Shown: one piece after another, positions 11,667 to 23,912 of the stretch
Numbering within the stretch: the first letter of the stretch is position 1
Layout of the letters: every line of letters starts with the position of its first letter
Source of the DNA: Scleroderma bovista
Lineage: Eukaryota; Basidiomycota; Agaricomycetes; Boletales; Sclerodermataceae
DNA length: 64,000 nt
Direction of reading: 5' to 3'
Assembly (NCBI GenBank): GCA_037178675.1
Contig: JAYMGJ010000514.1
Location: 24,394-88,393 of the forward strand
Notes under the pieces: model-generated
Seen by the model: only the letters and a program-made list of their open reading frames with translations
What the model was told of the DNA's origin: nothing
The model's database searches: none
Translations under genes and position numbers: made by a program

Positions 11667-12605
11667 CCTTGATCAATCGGTGGTGGTGGTAGAGGCACAG
11701 GAATAAGGTGTATCATTTAGCACATAGCAACGACTTGAGGCAACTGAGCACTCAATGATGACATACGGGCGTTAGTGTCAAAGACCGCCTGAGGTTCGAT
11801 GGTCGAAATGTCCACTTGGAATACAAAGAAGGTGTAGTTGGTGCCAGGTCGATGTGACGGTATGCTGGGCGTTGTGTCGGGCAATCTCCACGAGGATCGT
11901 CGCCGCAGAGAGGGGTAGCAGTCTGAGTAGACGAACTAGGTAGGAGAGTAGCAGGGAGCAGATTCGGATGTGTATCGCGTCATTGGCCCAAAGGCAAGGA
12001 AGATGAAATGTTCGCGACGAGTGGAGTGGAGGGGGATGAAGTCAGCATCTAGAATGCACTGGGAACGAAGAGTGTATACGCGCTGAACGACCGGGGTGCA
12101 CCTCCCATCATCACTCACGTCGACGTGGAGTTAATTGGTGTCGACTCTATGCACTGCAAACTGATGAGTGGTGCTCTGGTCCAGCAGATCTGTCGTAGAT
12201 ATTCCTTGAATGTACACTATCCCTCAAGGCCTCAACAATAACTGCTGTATATTAGTGAGGACCAGCAAGTGGCGCTCCCAGCACGTCTCTGAACGGTTTG
12301 TTGTATATCCCAAAGCGAGAGGACGACACATTGCAGAAGAGCTCCCGTTTGTGGCGACGAAGAATTGGAAAAGGGCGGGTGAGTTGTCTCCGTCGTGTAT
12401 GCGGTGACGTGTCGCCGATGGCCACGCAGGTGCGTACCAGGTGAAACACCTTGAGCGTACTATCTTCGAAGAGATCTCTATTTCGACTTCCAGCGTGCAG
12501 GATTCTTGTGGGAGTAGTTTGGATGTGTTGTGCACTTGCGAGTCTCTGTGAATCCCACGCCTTTGTTTACTTCGAACATGTTCTGAACGCGAGTTTTTTT
12601 TTACG
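11667..12605. promoter_or_regulatory. Divergent intergenic region, HET2 to kinase
   Basis: The left part (11667-11790) keeps HET-spacer homology (acatacgggcgtta, compare 21047-21062). The rest contains no convincing gene and should include the kinase promoter and 5' UTR. A pyrimidine/T tract (gagttttttttt) lies just before the kinase ATG at 12606. No clear TATA box. Confidence 0.4.
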
Positions 12606-15600
12606 ATGAACAGTTTGCAGATTCCAGACTCGTCGCCGTCGAGGGTCTCGAGGCCCGTCTCGGTCTCGGTCTCGGTCCAGTCCCCATCCCAGTCCCAGTC
12701 TCAGTCCCACGCGCAGTCCCAGTCCCAGCCCCAGTCTCGCCGCCAGCAACGAGCCTCCCACCAGGTCATCTCACCCACACACCAGTCCCAGTCCGATGAG
12801 GCTGCCCATGCAAACAGCCCAGCCTACCGCGATGTCTACTCGCACCCCGCTGCCGTAGCCTACGCGACCGCCCACCCACGCCGCACGATTCCCAAATTCG
12901 GCCCTTACCTCCTCCTGCAAACGCTCGGCGAGGGCGAGTTTGGAAAGGTCAAGCTGGGTCTGCACTGTCAATGGGGAGAGGAAGTGGCCGTCAAACTTAT
13001 CCGCAGGGGAAGCGTCGATTCGTCCCTCAGGATGTCCAAGGTCGAGCGGGAGATTGAGGTCCTGAGGGTGCGTCATCCTTGCTTTCCGTCTGTGCCGGTT
13101 GCCCTGATGCTGATAATGATGGCAACTCCACACAGACCCTCAAGCACCCCAACATCGTCCGCCTATACGATGTCATCGAAACGGACAAGTACATCGGTAT
13201 CATCCTCGAATACGCCTCAGGCGGAGAGCTATTCGACCACATCCTAGCACACCGCTACCTCAAAGAAAAGGATGCCGCCAAGCTTTTTTCCCAGCTCGTC
13301 TCGGGTGTATGGTACATCCACCAAAAGAAAATCGTCCATCGCGACCTCAAACTCGAAAACCTCTTGCTCGACCGCCATCGAAACGTCATCATCACCGATT
13401 TCGGATTCGCAAACCGATTCGAACATCGTTCTGACGATCTCATGCAGACCAGCTGTGGATCGCCGTGCTATGCTGCCCCCGAACTCGTTATTTCGGAAGG
13501 GCTCTATGTCGGCTCTGCAGTCGACATATGGTCCTGTGGCGTCATTCTGTATGCTATGTTGGCGGGATATCTTCCCTTTGACGACGATCCTGCCAATCCG
13601 GACGGAGACAACATCAACCTGCTGTATAAATATATCGTCAACACGCCTCTATCCTTCCCTGACTACGTTTCCCCCGAAGCCCGCGATCTTCTCTCCATGA
13701 TGCTCGTCCCTGACCCCACGCGCCGTGCCGACCTGCGCTCTATCATGGCGCACCCGTGGCTTGCAGCATATGCGCATAGCTTTTCAAAGGTCGTCGAGGA
13801 TCTGGAGAGGGCTGCGATGGAGCAGCATCAGATGAAGCGACTTGCATACCAGAGACAGATGCGCCAAGCTGCTGCTGCTGCGAGCCAGCAGGAGCCCGCG
13901 CGGGTCGCACGCACGCAGAGCGCACGTGTCGACGGCATGTTGAGTGTTTCAGGTGTCGCTGCTTCTGGTGCTGGCGCAGCCGCGGCTGCGGCTGCTGCTG
14001 CCCAGCCAAGGAGCCACTCGTTCAGAGATAACACACAGCCCCATCCAGAGTACCTGTATGAAACATCGCTGATTGACCAGTCGATATATTCATCTCCTTC
14101 CCCGCCAACGCATCCACCGAATGCGTCCTCGCGCCATCCTGCGTCGCTCGCTGTATCGCCAACGTCGCCTATCGATGATGATCCGTTTGCGCCACCACCG
14201 TCAGTCAACATTCCGGTTACGATTTCGACGCCGGACGATGCCCCTGTCGTATCCATCAAAGACGCCCACCCCACTACCGCTGCCGGTACCACTGCCACTG
14301 GAACGGCTCCAGCCCAACCCGACCCGAAGAAAAAGGGCCCGAGTGGGTTCCGACATACGATTCAAGTGGAGTACCCCGGCGACCCGCGGGCACCCGAGCC
14401 GTCTCCCCCTGCACTTGGGACTGCCAAACCTCCCCCGAGTTCCAGCTCGCGCGAGCGGAAGGCCTCTTCGCCCCGTGTCGCTGCTCCCGTTGCTTCCGCT
14501 TCTGGTGCGTCGCCTGTTGCCAAGGACAAGGACAGAAGCAAGGAGAAGAACAAGACACCACAGCGGCCCACCGTCGACGTGGCACACCACTCGCCCGCGT
14601 CGCACCATGTCAAGACACCCCCAGCACCTGGACGCAACTCAACTTCGACGATGCGCGATCGCGACGCAGTGCAGCCACAGACGCCCACGTTTGCGGTGTC
14701 CCCTGCGAGTCCCCCTGGTACTGCCACCATGGATGACAAGTCGGCACAGTCTGGTACCGGCTCACCCGGTTCCAGGTCTGGTTCGGGCTCGGGATCGAGT
14801 CGTCACCGTAAGGGCCTTTCGATCGACAAATTCGGCCTGGGCAAGATATTTGGGTCGAGCTCGGACCATTCCAACGCCAATGCGAATGGATATGCGGCGT
14901 CGCGCGTTCCGTCGGAGACCGAGGTGATCCCAGAGAAACCGCTTCCGGCTGACCCGCCTGCTTCTGCTTCCGCCTCTACTATTGGGGCCGCTCCTGCTGC
15001 CAGTTTGGCAATACCAGACGCGGCACCCCAGTCCCAGTCGAAGACCTCGCTGCTCAGCCCGACGCCTAGCGATGTCGCCAAGGAGAAGAAGAACAGGCGC
15101 AACACGCTCACCGTTATGGTGGAGCCGTTTAGTCGCACGATCAAGAACAGGAAGGGGAAGACCCCTACGGGGGAGACGCCCGCCAAGGCCTCTCTCGCCA
15201 CTACCCCCATCACCACGACGACTACAACCTCCACGACGACGCCTGCGGGGCCGTCGCCTGCGCAGGCGCATCGCCAGACGGCTATTTTCCCGAGTATGGG
15301 CGGCAAGGATGCACATTCGTCGAGCGACAATCCCGCGTCGACGATCAAGGCCCGCAATGTTATGCAGTGGTTCAGACGGCGCAGTGGTGTCAAGCCAGAT
15401 GTCGAGGATATGTCTGGTGTGGGCGACGTCAGCACCAGCACCAGCACCGCCAGCAAAGCGAGGAACGGCGAGCAGCCACAGCAGACGCGGCCCGCGCACG
15501 GCGATACCTCGTTCTCGTTCTCGAGAGCCGGATGGCGGTTCACGACGTCCTCGCTGGTCGCGTCAGCAGCCACAGGTGCAGGCTCGATGGGCAGCGCCGC

Positions 15601-16369
15601 TGCTGCGAAAGACGTGCTGCGGATCCACCATGGCGCGGTGGACCAGACGACGATTACGACGCGGCCGCCACCCGAGGTGATGAAGCGGATCTGCCAGGTG
15701 CTCGACGAGCTCGGTATGGAGTTCAAGGCGGAGAGCGAGTACAAGTACAGATGTGTGCGTGCGAAGAGGAAGAAGGCGGGGGGGTCGGTGGGGCTCGGGT
15801 TCAGTGGTGTGGTTGGTTCGAATGGGTTGGCGGCGTTTACGATGGTCGGGTCTGCTGCTTCGAATGGGGTGAGTGACTGTGTGTATGCGCGTGTATGCCG
15901 TTTTTCTGATCGCGGGTGCCTGCGTGCGTGGCGTGTTGGTGTAGGTGGACAGGCGCGGACTGCCTGTTCCCTCGAACCCGTCTCCGGGTGGCATGCTCAA
16001 GGGCTTGTTGATGCGCAGACAGTCGTCGCAGGTCTCAGGTCCACCTGCTGCACCCGTGGATGTAGATGAGAATGCCCCCTCACCGACGGATGCGTCCCCG
16101 TCTGGAGCGAATGGCGGCGTCGAGCCTATCTATGGCGATACAACACAAGATGCAGGCGACGAAGTCCGCTTCTCGGTCGAACTTACACGTATAGACCGGC
16201 TCAAGGATACATATAGTTTGGATATCCGGCGTCTTAAAGGAAACTTGAGGAGCTACAAGTTCTTGTACGATACTATCAGAGAGTGCGTGTGGTTTCATTT
16301 GTGTTCTGTTGGACCGTCGGGTTGCTGACGCTGTTTTGTAGGAAAGCGGATTTGCAGAGAGAGAGATAG
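12606..16369 (+). CDS. Serine/threonine protein kinase, Kin4-like CAMKL family, with KA1-like C-terminus
   Basis: Exons 12606-13067, 13136-15868, 15945-16282 and 16342-16369; introns 68, 76 and 59 nt; about 1186 residues. Residues 10-60 are Ser/Gln-rich. The kinase domain spans about 100-370: GEGEFGKV (108-115), VAVK with Lys130, HRDLKLEN (222-228), ITDFGFAN (240-247), SCGSPCYAAPE (260-270) and WSCGVILYAMLAGYLPFDDD. The last two resemble fungal Kin4/Ppk1-type kinases, which in yeast act in the spindle-position checkpoint; that role is family knowledge, not shown here. A disordered linker of about 550 residues rich in Ala, Ser, Thr and Pro follows. The end (VRFSVELTRIDRLKDTY, RLKGNLRSYKFLYDTIRE, KADLQRER) resembles a KA1 membrane-binding domain. 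All functional motifs are intact. Its 3' half was duplicated to 24771-26332. Confidence 0.9.
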
Positions 16370-17075
16370 AGGAACTATGGGCGTGGGCACGTACTAAATA
16401 ATCTGATCTCTCCTGCTGACTCTTTCCTTTTCTTCTTTTCTGTTCTCAGTCGCGTAATCTCATCGTGTTCTCGACTCACTCACTCACACATTCCCCCAAT
16501 ACCCTACCCAAGCTCTGTTTTTTTTTTAATAATCCTTTCATTGTCCCCCATCGTTGGCGTCCGCTTGTCTGGACCCGGACGGCACCCCCCATGATGTTGC
16601 ATATATATGTACATATACACTCGAATTGCTACTATGGGGTTCTAGTGTTATATTCCAAATCAAGTCTCATTGTCCATCAATTTGAGTTGTGCCATTATTT
16701 ATTGGATTACCGTTTTCCCTCTCTCCCTCTCTCCCTCCCTCCATTTGAGTGGAGTGTCATTCAAGCGCTCGCTCAGATACAAGCCAGCGGCGTTGCGAAT
16801 GCTTTCCCCCTCCTCCCTTATGCGACTTACGACTACATAGCTCACATGTATACAGAGCTCGTTCGTGGTCGGATCCCCAGTGATCGAGCTTCTCCTTCCA
16901 TTCCATTCCAGATGTATATGCTACATTCCCCCCCACCCCCCACCCTTCTGTCAAAAATGATAAATACGTATGCATAGCACGATCATGTTTGTATGCTAAG
17001 TAGGCCTTACATGGACTTCGTACATATTTTTTACCCGCAGGGAATGGATAGTAACTTGTACATAACTGGCTTATT
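16370..17075. other. Kinase 3' flank
   Basis: Contains the kinase 3' UTR and a T-rich tract at about 16519. The flank to 16615 is repeated at 26333-26580. The 449 bp 16616-17064 are missing from the second copy, exactly between two tgtacata words (16608-16615 and 17057-17064). No gene. Confidence 0.6.
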
Positions 17076-20000
17076 GTCGCTGCTAGGGTTGAGCACGGGT
17101 TAACCCGTGAGTGAAATATGGCACACCGTACCCGTACCCGTACACACCGCAACCCGCACGGGTAAGGGTACGGTGTAACCCGTGCAGACCCGCGGTTTGT
17201 GAAAAACCCGCGGTGTGGAAAAAACCCGCGGGTTGTCAATACACAAAATGAGGCGAATTTATTAATGTTACCATACAAGACGAACTTTCTACTCATGTAG
17301 CCGTAGCAGGGTCCATCTCAGCTACCTTTCTTTTCTTTGATTGCTTCACTATGGATACCACCTCCTCGACAACGATGAGATCTGTTCTAAGCCACGAACC
17401 AAGGCAAAGGAAGGCGCGGGTTGATGACGGAGACAGGCGGTTTCGCGTGAAATGGAGGAGTTGCCTCCCCTGCGAAAATACTCGTTCTACAGCAGTTGAA
17501 GTTGCTACAGTTTGCAGAGGGAGTTAGATAATATGTATAGATAAGTTCTGCCACGTACCAGGCACACTAAGGTAGTCGAGCGCCATCCGATACAGGGTTG
17601 GGTATGTCTCACAGTTATTTACCCACCACTTCAAGGGATCATTCACTTTTTCAACCGGCTGTCGGAGGTAGTCTTGGAGTTCATCAGATGAACTCAATGG
17701 CCCCATGGAGTAATCACTGAAGTCATTGGCGTTGACCGTTTCCTGGCTAGTGGTCAATGGCTCAGTGGGAAACTGGGTCTTGTAGTGTAGGACATATTCC
17801 TCTTGGGTGGCATGTTCCGCAGCTTCAATCCACTCTTCTTCCCAATCGTGGGCACGGAAGTATTCAAGTTTCAGCCCCGGATGGAGTACTGTTAGGACAA
17901 TGGTGAGTCCGCAGCTTAAGGTTGACGCCATCAAAAGTTCTCGGACACGAACCCATGGCAATTCTATACACATCTGACTCGTCAGTTTTCTTCCAATACC
18001 TGTCCATCTTTTTACGAGCTAACTTCATTGCTGCAAGAATTGATGGATGCAACTGTTCTTGAGCGCTTTGGATACTCTTCAGGTGGTCATCAAGTTTGTC
18101 CATGGCGGGTATCACAGCCGCAATACTTGTTGCATCACGAGAGAAGAACATTGTTGCCGATTTATAACGCTAATTAGACATGAGTGGCACGATTCAATTA
18201 TTACAACAGGGATGCTTACCTGGAGGACAGTAACGAGTTCCTCAATGACAGACCACTCCTCTGCACTTAGGTGGTACTTGTGCAACTGCCCCAGCTTTTC
18301 ATCGCATGTGATCTTGCTGATAGGCTTACGATACCTCACCACGAACTCCAACAAATCGCACGTAGAGTTCCAGCGTGTGACAACGTCACGTGGAATAAGG
18401 TTGGGTTTGAGCCCAGCCTTTGTGCAGCGGTGTCGCCACTTTGGAAGAACCTTTGTTGTCGAGCGAATAATGGCAAACAACAATGAACGCATCTATATGA
18501 TACTATGTCAGAATGAGTGATCATATTATAGCAAATCCAACAAACTTTGGAGACAGCTTCCCGGACAATCACAGTTTCGGTGATCATCTCCTCACGCAAC
18601 GGCATCTCCAGATCCTCAAGTTCATCTATCCCATCATCTTGGACATCCGCAATGGCAGCATCAATAGTATTTTCTTCCTCTCCTTCTTCGTCAGACTCAT
18701 CCTCGACTACCAGAGGTGGGCAGTCACTACCATCATCAGTGTCCGAACCACCATCATCATCATTTCCTGTTATACCTGGGTTAAGTGGTCGGAGGAGGGC
18801 CTTGGCAGCGAGTTGGATTGTGTGGTTGAAGCACCGAACTCAGTTACGAACTTCAAATGAGTTTGGTAGTGCAGCCAACTTGGTGGTCTGTGTATCATTT
18901 GAACTCGCATTGTCCATATTGATGGTGTGAATCCAGCAAATAATTGAGAACGTTTCAAGTCAAAACAACAGAAACTGACTTTTTTTGTGAGACCAAAGCG
19001 CTCGAGCATCGCTTGAAATGCCTTCGCCATGTTTTTGCCATTGTGGGACTATTTGCACACAGTGAGATGGTGAAGACAGGATTGTAGAACATACTATGTA
19101 CCTTGGCTACTTCAATCACATCAAGGAGAAAACAGAGCATCTGGCCTCCGTGTTCAAGGTGAACAGTCCACACAATGAAAGCCCAGTGGTTTGGAGACGT
19201 CCAAGCATCAGTCGCGAAATGGAGACGACCAGGATGTTCCTTGAAAGCCGATACTACATTAGTCCAGTGCTAGTAAGTTGTGCATCGGAACTCACCTGAA
19301 GTAACTTGCTAATGCGATCCTGACACTTCAGGAATGACAAACGAATGTCACGTGAGATTGTAAAGCGTGATGGGAGATCAATACTTGGTCGTCCTGCAAG
19401 CAGGAGGTCACGAAGAGCCCGGTCATTGATGATATTAGTTAGGCGATTATTTTCAGTTAGCCAGCGCACAAGATTTGCACTAGGATAAGCGGCCCAATGA
19501 TCAGCCTGAATAAACATGTCAGTAGAACAATGTGGCCTTACCAAATGTCATCATTTGTATGCGCACGGTGAGTATGATGAGCTGGCTGTTGCCCCTTGCG
19601 AGCAAAGGCTGCAAATACAGAACCACTGCGCTCCTTGGCTTTGTTGCCACCAATGACCGCATCAACAGCCTCTTGCCCCCAGCACGAGATGGCATGCTGC
19701 TTAAGATTGGCAGTGGATGATTTATCTAAGGTATCTTGGTAGCGACGAATGCCACCAGCAGAAAATTTACACTTCCGTGCACCACACGGAAAGAAATGAG
19801 CCAGGCAGCCATTATGGTACTCCACTGACACCTGATCAATCTTGAACAAGGCATATATCGGTGAACGCCATGTTTTCTTCAACTTTTCTGCAATGGGTTC
19901 AACGGTATAGAGAGATGTGTACGAGATTGAATTTAACTTACTTAGAGCCGCTTCGTCATCAGGGTCGGCGATAGTAGTGGCATTGACATCATCTGTAAGG

Positions 20001-20532
20001 TCAACGACATCCGAAGACTCCCCTGATTTTGCCTTGGCTTTGGGAATGACGATTTTGACACTTGTGGTCTGGGATGAACTTGATTTTGAGGCTGCGTCAC
20101 TGGCTGACATTTCGCCAGGCTGCTAGTAAGCTTGCAGGACAACGGAGAAGAAAACCAACCTGAAGTACTCGGCCCTTAAAACTTTTGTTTTCGGATCTTC
20201 ACGAAGGAATATACTAGAGTGATTCTTTAAAGCCTCACATCGGCTGATCACCTAGTAGAGCAGATGGACCTGGACTTGATTTGCAGTGACCGATGCTGCA
20301 CATTTACATTTAGTAGTGGAAGTAAAAAGGAAGCAACAGTGTCGGCACTCAATCAGCGCAGTGGGTGGGCACAAGCCCAGGCACGTGGTAACCCGTAAAA
20401 ACCCGTAAACCCGCAGTACGGGTACGGTGTGGGCACGGGTTGACCTTGTGACAACCCGTACCCGTACCCGCCGTACCCGTAGACCCGTAACCCGCGGTGG
20501 TCAGCATACCCGTGCTCTACCCTAGTCGCTGC
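17076..20532. mobile_element. hAT DNA transposon with 8-bp target duplication
   Basis: The element spans 17084-20524 (3441 bp). Its ends are TAGGGTTGAGCACGGGT and the inverse with one mismatch, ACCCGTGCTCTACCCTA. It is flanked by gtcgctgc at 17076-17083 and again at 20525-20532. The paralogous site at 26592-26599 carries a single gtcgctgc with the same flanks and no insertion, proving the boundaries. Both subterminal regions are packed with acccgt / gggtacggg words, as expected for transposase-binding repeats. An 8-bp duplication and TAGGG ends are typical of hAT elements. The gene inside is on the minus strand. Confidence 0.95.
17295..20110 (-). CDS. hAT transposase, multi-exon, probably inactivated
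   Basis: Starts MSASDAASKSSSS at 20110 and ends MDPATAT at 17295. In order: an acidic/Ser-rich leader; a BED-like zinc finger (FFPCGARKCKFSAGG ... LKQHAISCWG, about 19810-19690); LVRWLTENNR; the RNase H-like core (RLHFATDAWTSPNHWAF, NMDNASSNDTQTTKLAAL, VRCFNHTIQLAAKALLRP, RDVVTRWNSTCDLLEFVV); and the hAT dimerisation region (NDPLKWWVNNCETYPTL ... LSVPATSTAVERVFSQGR). The last intron (17505-17558, 54 nt) joins the dimerisation halves cleanly. Two defects are visible: an in-frame TGA at 18840-18842 just before VRCFNHT, and an expected splice acceptor that reads GG instead of AG (18933-18934). The transposase catalyses cut-and-paste movement; this copy is probably non-autonomous now. Confidence 0.85.
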
Positions 20533-21473
20533 GCGGCTGAATGGTTCGCTCTAATAAGCAACTGCCAACCGCAGGCCATCATATGTCACTCCCACTTTGA
20601 CCCCCTTTGTATTGCTATGCTGCCGCAACGGTCAACGGTCAACGGTCAACAATGACGAATGACGATGGCATCATGGAGGCCCCCTCTGTCCAAGCTGTTT
20701 CAAAGTAAGTTGTTGATCGGTCTGTACTTTTATGCCAGTGGCCAATTGCTTTGGTTGGGCGGTTCTACTCGTACTACCCGGAACTTCTGTATGTTAATCC
20801 TGTTATCATTTGAAACATACTGTCAGTGGGCGCAGGCACCAGGACATGCCACATGTGGGCATCTACTCCGTTGTTGCAGTGCCTCCCAGCCCAATCAAGT
20901 ACTATGAGTACTGTGTAAACCATCCTTGGCACGTCGTCAGATCACGTACCTTGCATGATAATCGCTAAAAGACGTCCTACAGGATGTTCCAAAGCCAGTG
21001 CCAGGGCTGAAGATGCACAGGATCTCGATGATCAATAAATCGTTGTGACGCCCGTATGTCAATGGGCGCTCAGTTGTTTGCTGTGTGCCACTCAACTACA
21101 TAGAAATGACACGCTTTATTCTTGTGGCTCTCCCATCACCGTCAGTTGTCCTTACTGAATCAAGGGTGTAAGCAGACAGACTTCGTTGTGAGTGCTGTTT
21201 GGTCATCAATAGGCTCCCTAAGCCAGAATCTCTTCGTAGAGGAGGGTAGTCGTTCCGGTCGTCAACCATCTTGCTTCTTAACGCATATAAGACGTCGACC
21301 AGCCAACAAGAATCAATCCGAATCCGACTCAAACACCACAACTACGTCTACTGTTGCATTCAAGTGTTCGTGTCTGATTTTTGGGTTGTCACCAATTTGG
21401 TAGAGAAGGTATGGATACCATTCCGCAGTTGTTGGTCACAATCCACTGAGAGTGACGCGCATGGACCTCTAGC
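20533..21473. repeat. Duplicated HET spacer, copy A
   Basis: Nearly base-identical to 26600-27541 at a constant offset of 6067 up to about 21240. The few differences are one A/G near 20577, a short variable patch at about 21243-21270 and two small changes near the HET start. It contains the HET promoter block (gcttcttaacgcatataag) and the small spliced frame listed below. Parts also align with the flanks of HET1 and HET2. Confidence 0.92.
20652..20968 (+). CDS. Small spliced hypothetical protein in HET spacer, copy A
   Basis: Possible two-exon frame: 20652-20704 (MTNDDGIMEAPSVQAVS), an intron 20705-20826 with GTAAGT and CAG ends, and 20827-20968 (HQDMPHVGIYSVVAVPPSPI ... HPWHVVRSRTLHDNR), 64 residues in all. 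The word HQD-PHVG-Y-VVAVP-SP reappears next to HET2 (about 10800-10745, minus), which argues for past coding constraint. No known domain. The intron is longer than its neighbours' and could be wrong; the segment may instead be an untranslated leader. Confidence 0.3.
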
Positions 21474-23912
21474 ATGCGCCTGATCAACGTGAAAGCCTTA
21501 CTTGAGAGGGAGGGACTGATGGTAAAGAGAAAGCGAGTGGACTGTCGAGTCAAGGTCCTCGAGTTCTGCGACGATGATGTCACAAAGTACGCGATCCTGT
21601 CCCATCGGTGGATCGGGCGAGAAGTGGAATACGACGAGATAGTCGAGCTCGCCAAGATGGACGAAGAGAAGAGGGACGAAATACGCCAGCGAGATGGCTA
21701 TCGAAAGATTCTCGATAGCTGCAAGCAAGCTGAGAAGGATGGATACGAGTGGTTGTGGGCGGACACTTGCTGTATCGACAAGCGAAGCAGCGCAGAGCTG
21801 TCTGAGGCCATCAATTCAATGTACCGGTGGTATGAAAACGCCCAAGTATGCTATGCGTACCTCCACGACGTCCTCGACTCATCCTTTCCTGTTGCGCGTA
21901 ACAATGAGAGGTATGCCAATGGCTGGCCGGAGTGGTTCTCACGGGGGTGGACGCTACAAGAGATGATAGCGCCAAACAAAGTCCAGTTCTTCAACAAAAA
22001 ATGGCAGGACATCGGTGACAAGAGAACCCTTGCACGTACTTTAAAAATTATCACCGGGGTTCCGGAGCATATACTGACCGATGGACTTTACGGGGACCGT
22101 CCGTGCGTTGCTCAAATCATGTCGTGGGCGGCCAACCGGACGACGACTCGAGTCGAGGACAGAGCTTATTCTCTGATGGGTCTGCTGGACGTGAATATGC
22201 CGATGCTGTATGGAGAGGGGAAGAAAGCATTCCACCGTCTTCAGCTGGAGATCATCCGCACGTCGAACGACCAGAGCATCTTTGCATGGAGTTGGAATGG
22301 AGAAGCAGTGCGGACTGGCAGTGTACTTGCGGACGACCCAAGCGTCTTCCGTTTCTGCTCTGAAATGGAACTGATGGAGCCTGACGAATTCATCGAATCT
22401 CTCTCAAAGTACATGCCAGAAGGAGAACTGGGCTCGATCGAGAAAGATCGACTTGGGACATTCCCCGTCACGAATCGCGGCATCCAAATCTGGCTCTTCC
22501 TCTGGCCGATATGTGGCTCTCACTCGGTTTTTCTAGCCCCGCTGCCATGTCGCTCCGAGCCATTGGGTCCACCAGTGACCATCGATTTATGCTTGTGGGA
22601 ATCCAATTACTATAGACATGCAGAGAGGCCACAGTTCCATCCATTGGGAACTTTACAGTTCTGTCAAGTCTATCTCAGATATCAAGACACGTCCCATTGT
22701 AACACTGCACTCGAAATCGATGACAGTGCAATCACCGCGAATGGCTTCACTTACTGCGGCGCATACCCAGCGAAATTCACAGGAAATATGTTCACTCTGA
22801 CCAGTGCCAATCCTCTTTGCGTCAAAGTCTATTCTAATACCCAAACCGGTCATTGCTTTGCAGTGGGCTTCGGACAATGTTTTGGCAAGGACTGGATACA
22901 TGTCGTTTCTGATGAATCTGGCATGCGGGACTCCTTCTGGATGGAATATGCCCAGGTGGAATACCCAAAAATGCTAGCCAGAGCACCAGAACATGCACGA
23001 TCCGTGGATAAGGCGCGTTCTGGAGCTGGACGCTGTGCTCGGATCTGCATTATGCAAACCCGTCTCCGTCAATTGACCCTGCGTACTTCCTGCGTCATGT
23101 GGAAGAGCTCAAGAAAGAATGGTGTTAAGTTTGAGTTATTTTGGGATCCCCGTTTTGGTTATGTATCAGGTGATTGGATGGGCTTTGATGCTGATGTGGG
23201 TGGAATCTTCCCTGTGCCAGTGTGTTACTTCCGTATTAGCATTGACTTTATCGTTCATAGAACACAGATGATCCCAATTGTAACTGGCGGACTCTCATGA
23301 TACATGATAGGAAGATACAGGATAAATACGAGCTACACATAGATGGGGCCTCCATGAAATTCTCAAAAGCACCCGAAGGTATAAAGGTAGGTACACATAT
23401 TTCTCATACTCTACTCGAGTCTTATGAGAATTCAGCTGGGGCACTATGGTCACTTTACGGACTGCGAAGACTTCTGTTGCGAAGGAAACATCTTTACTGA
23501 CCTCGAGTCACTTCCTTTATTGGAGGGCATTGTCCCAAGGCAGCACGGAGTTCAAAAGGGTGGGTACCAGAGAGAGAGCGATCGTTTTTGGGCCCTCCCA
23601 GTGAACGAGGATGTTTTTATCAAATTATACAAACCCCTTTGTCTGTTGCTTCCAAGCAATGATGTCATCAGCACACTGTTGACTTCCCTCTCTAATCGAT
23701 CGACTAATAGATATCTCGTTACAAGGGTCATACAATGTCCCCCTCGATTTCCCGGATCAAGTACTATATCTTTGTGCGCTTTTGCAAATCCCTTTGTTTG
23801 GAGCCGCAATAAAGGCCCTGCTTCTGTGTCGGATGAACAGTCAGGTGATGAAACAATGGGTGACCATGCGAGGGTTAACGACGCAGTCCATGCGGATGGA
23901 ATGGAGCTGTAA
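21474..23912 (+). CDS. HET-domain protein, copy 3 (HET3)
   Basis: Exons 21474-23195, 23261-23386 and 23436-23912; introns 65 and 49 nt; predicted 774 residues. HET motifs are all present: AILSHRWIGREVEY, DTCCIDKRSSAELSEAIN, WFSRGWTLQEMIAP, EDRAYSLMGLLDVNMPMLYG. The first intron removes an apparent stop and brings NTDDPNCNWRTLMIHDRK into frame; the same splice works in HET1 and HET4, which supports it. Exon 3 carries YGHFTDCEDFCCEGNIFTDL and YKPLCLLLPSNDVISTLL. Upstream, two bases found in HET4 are missing, so an upstream ATG (21461) runs into a stop and MRLINVKALL is the usable start. No lesion is seen in the coding exons. Promoter TATA-like block about 180 bp upstream. Role in non-self recognition or cell death is inferred from the family. 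Confidence 0.92.

Noticed and set aside
14073..15876. Long Arg/Pro-rich frames overlapping the kinase gene on both strands
   Set aside because: They shadow the GC-rich linker of the kinase, which has the catalytic domain, splice sites and KA1-like end in its own frame.
17084..20524. hAT ends starting CTAGGG with a 6-bp duplication
   Set aside because: TAGGG ends with an 8-bp duplication explain the same bases equally well and agree with the hAT family rule and the empty site.
21448..21474. Loss of the HET3 start by a 2-bp deletion
   Set aside because: The deletion affects only an upstream ATG; the shared start MRLINVKALL is intact.
23297..23500. Separate small gene starting MIHDRK after HET3 (and after HET1 and HET4)
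   Set aside because: Removing a 64-65 nt intron joins it in frame to the HET gene in all three copies, so it is exon 2.
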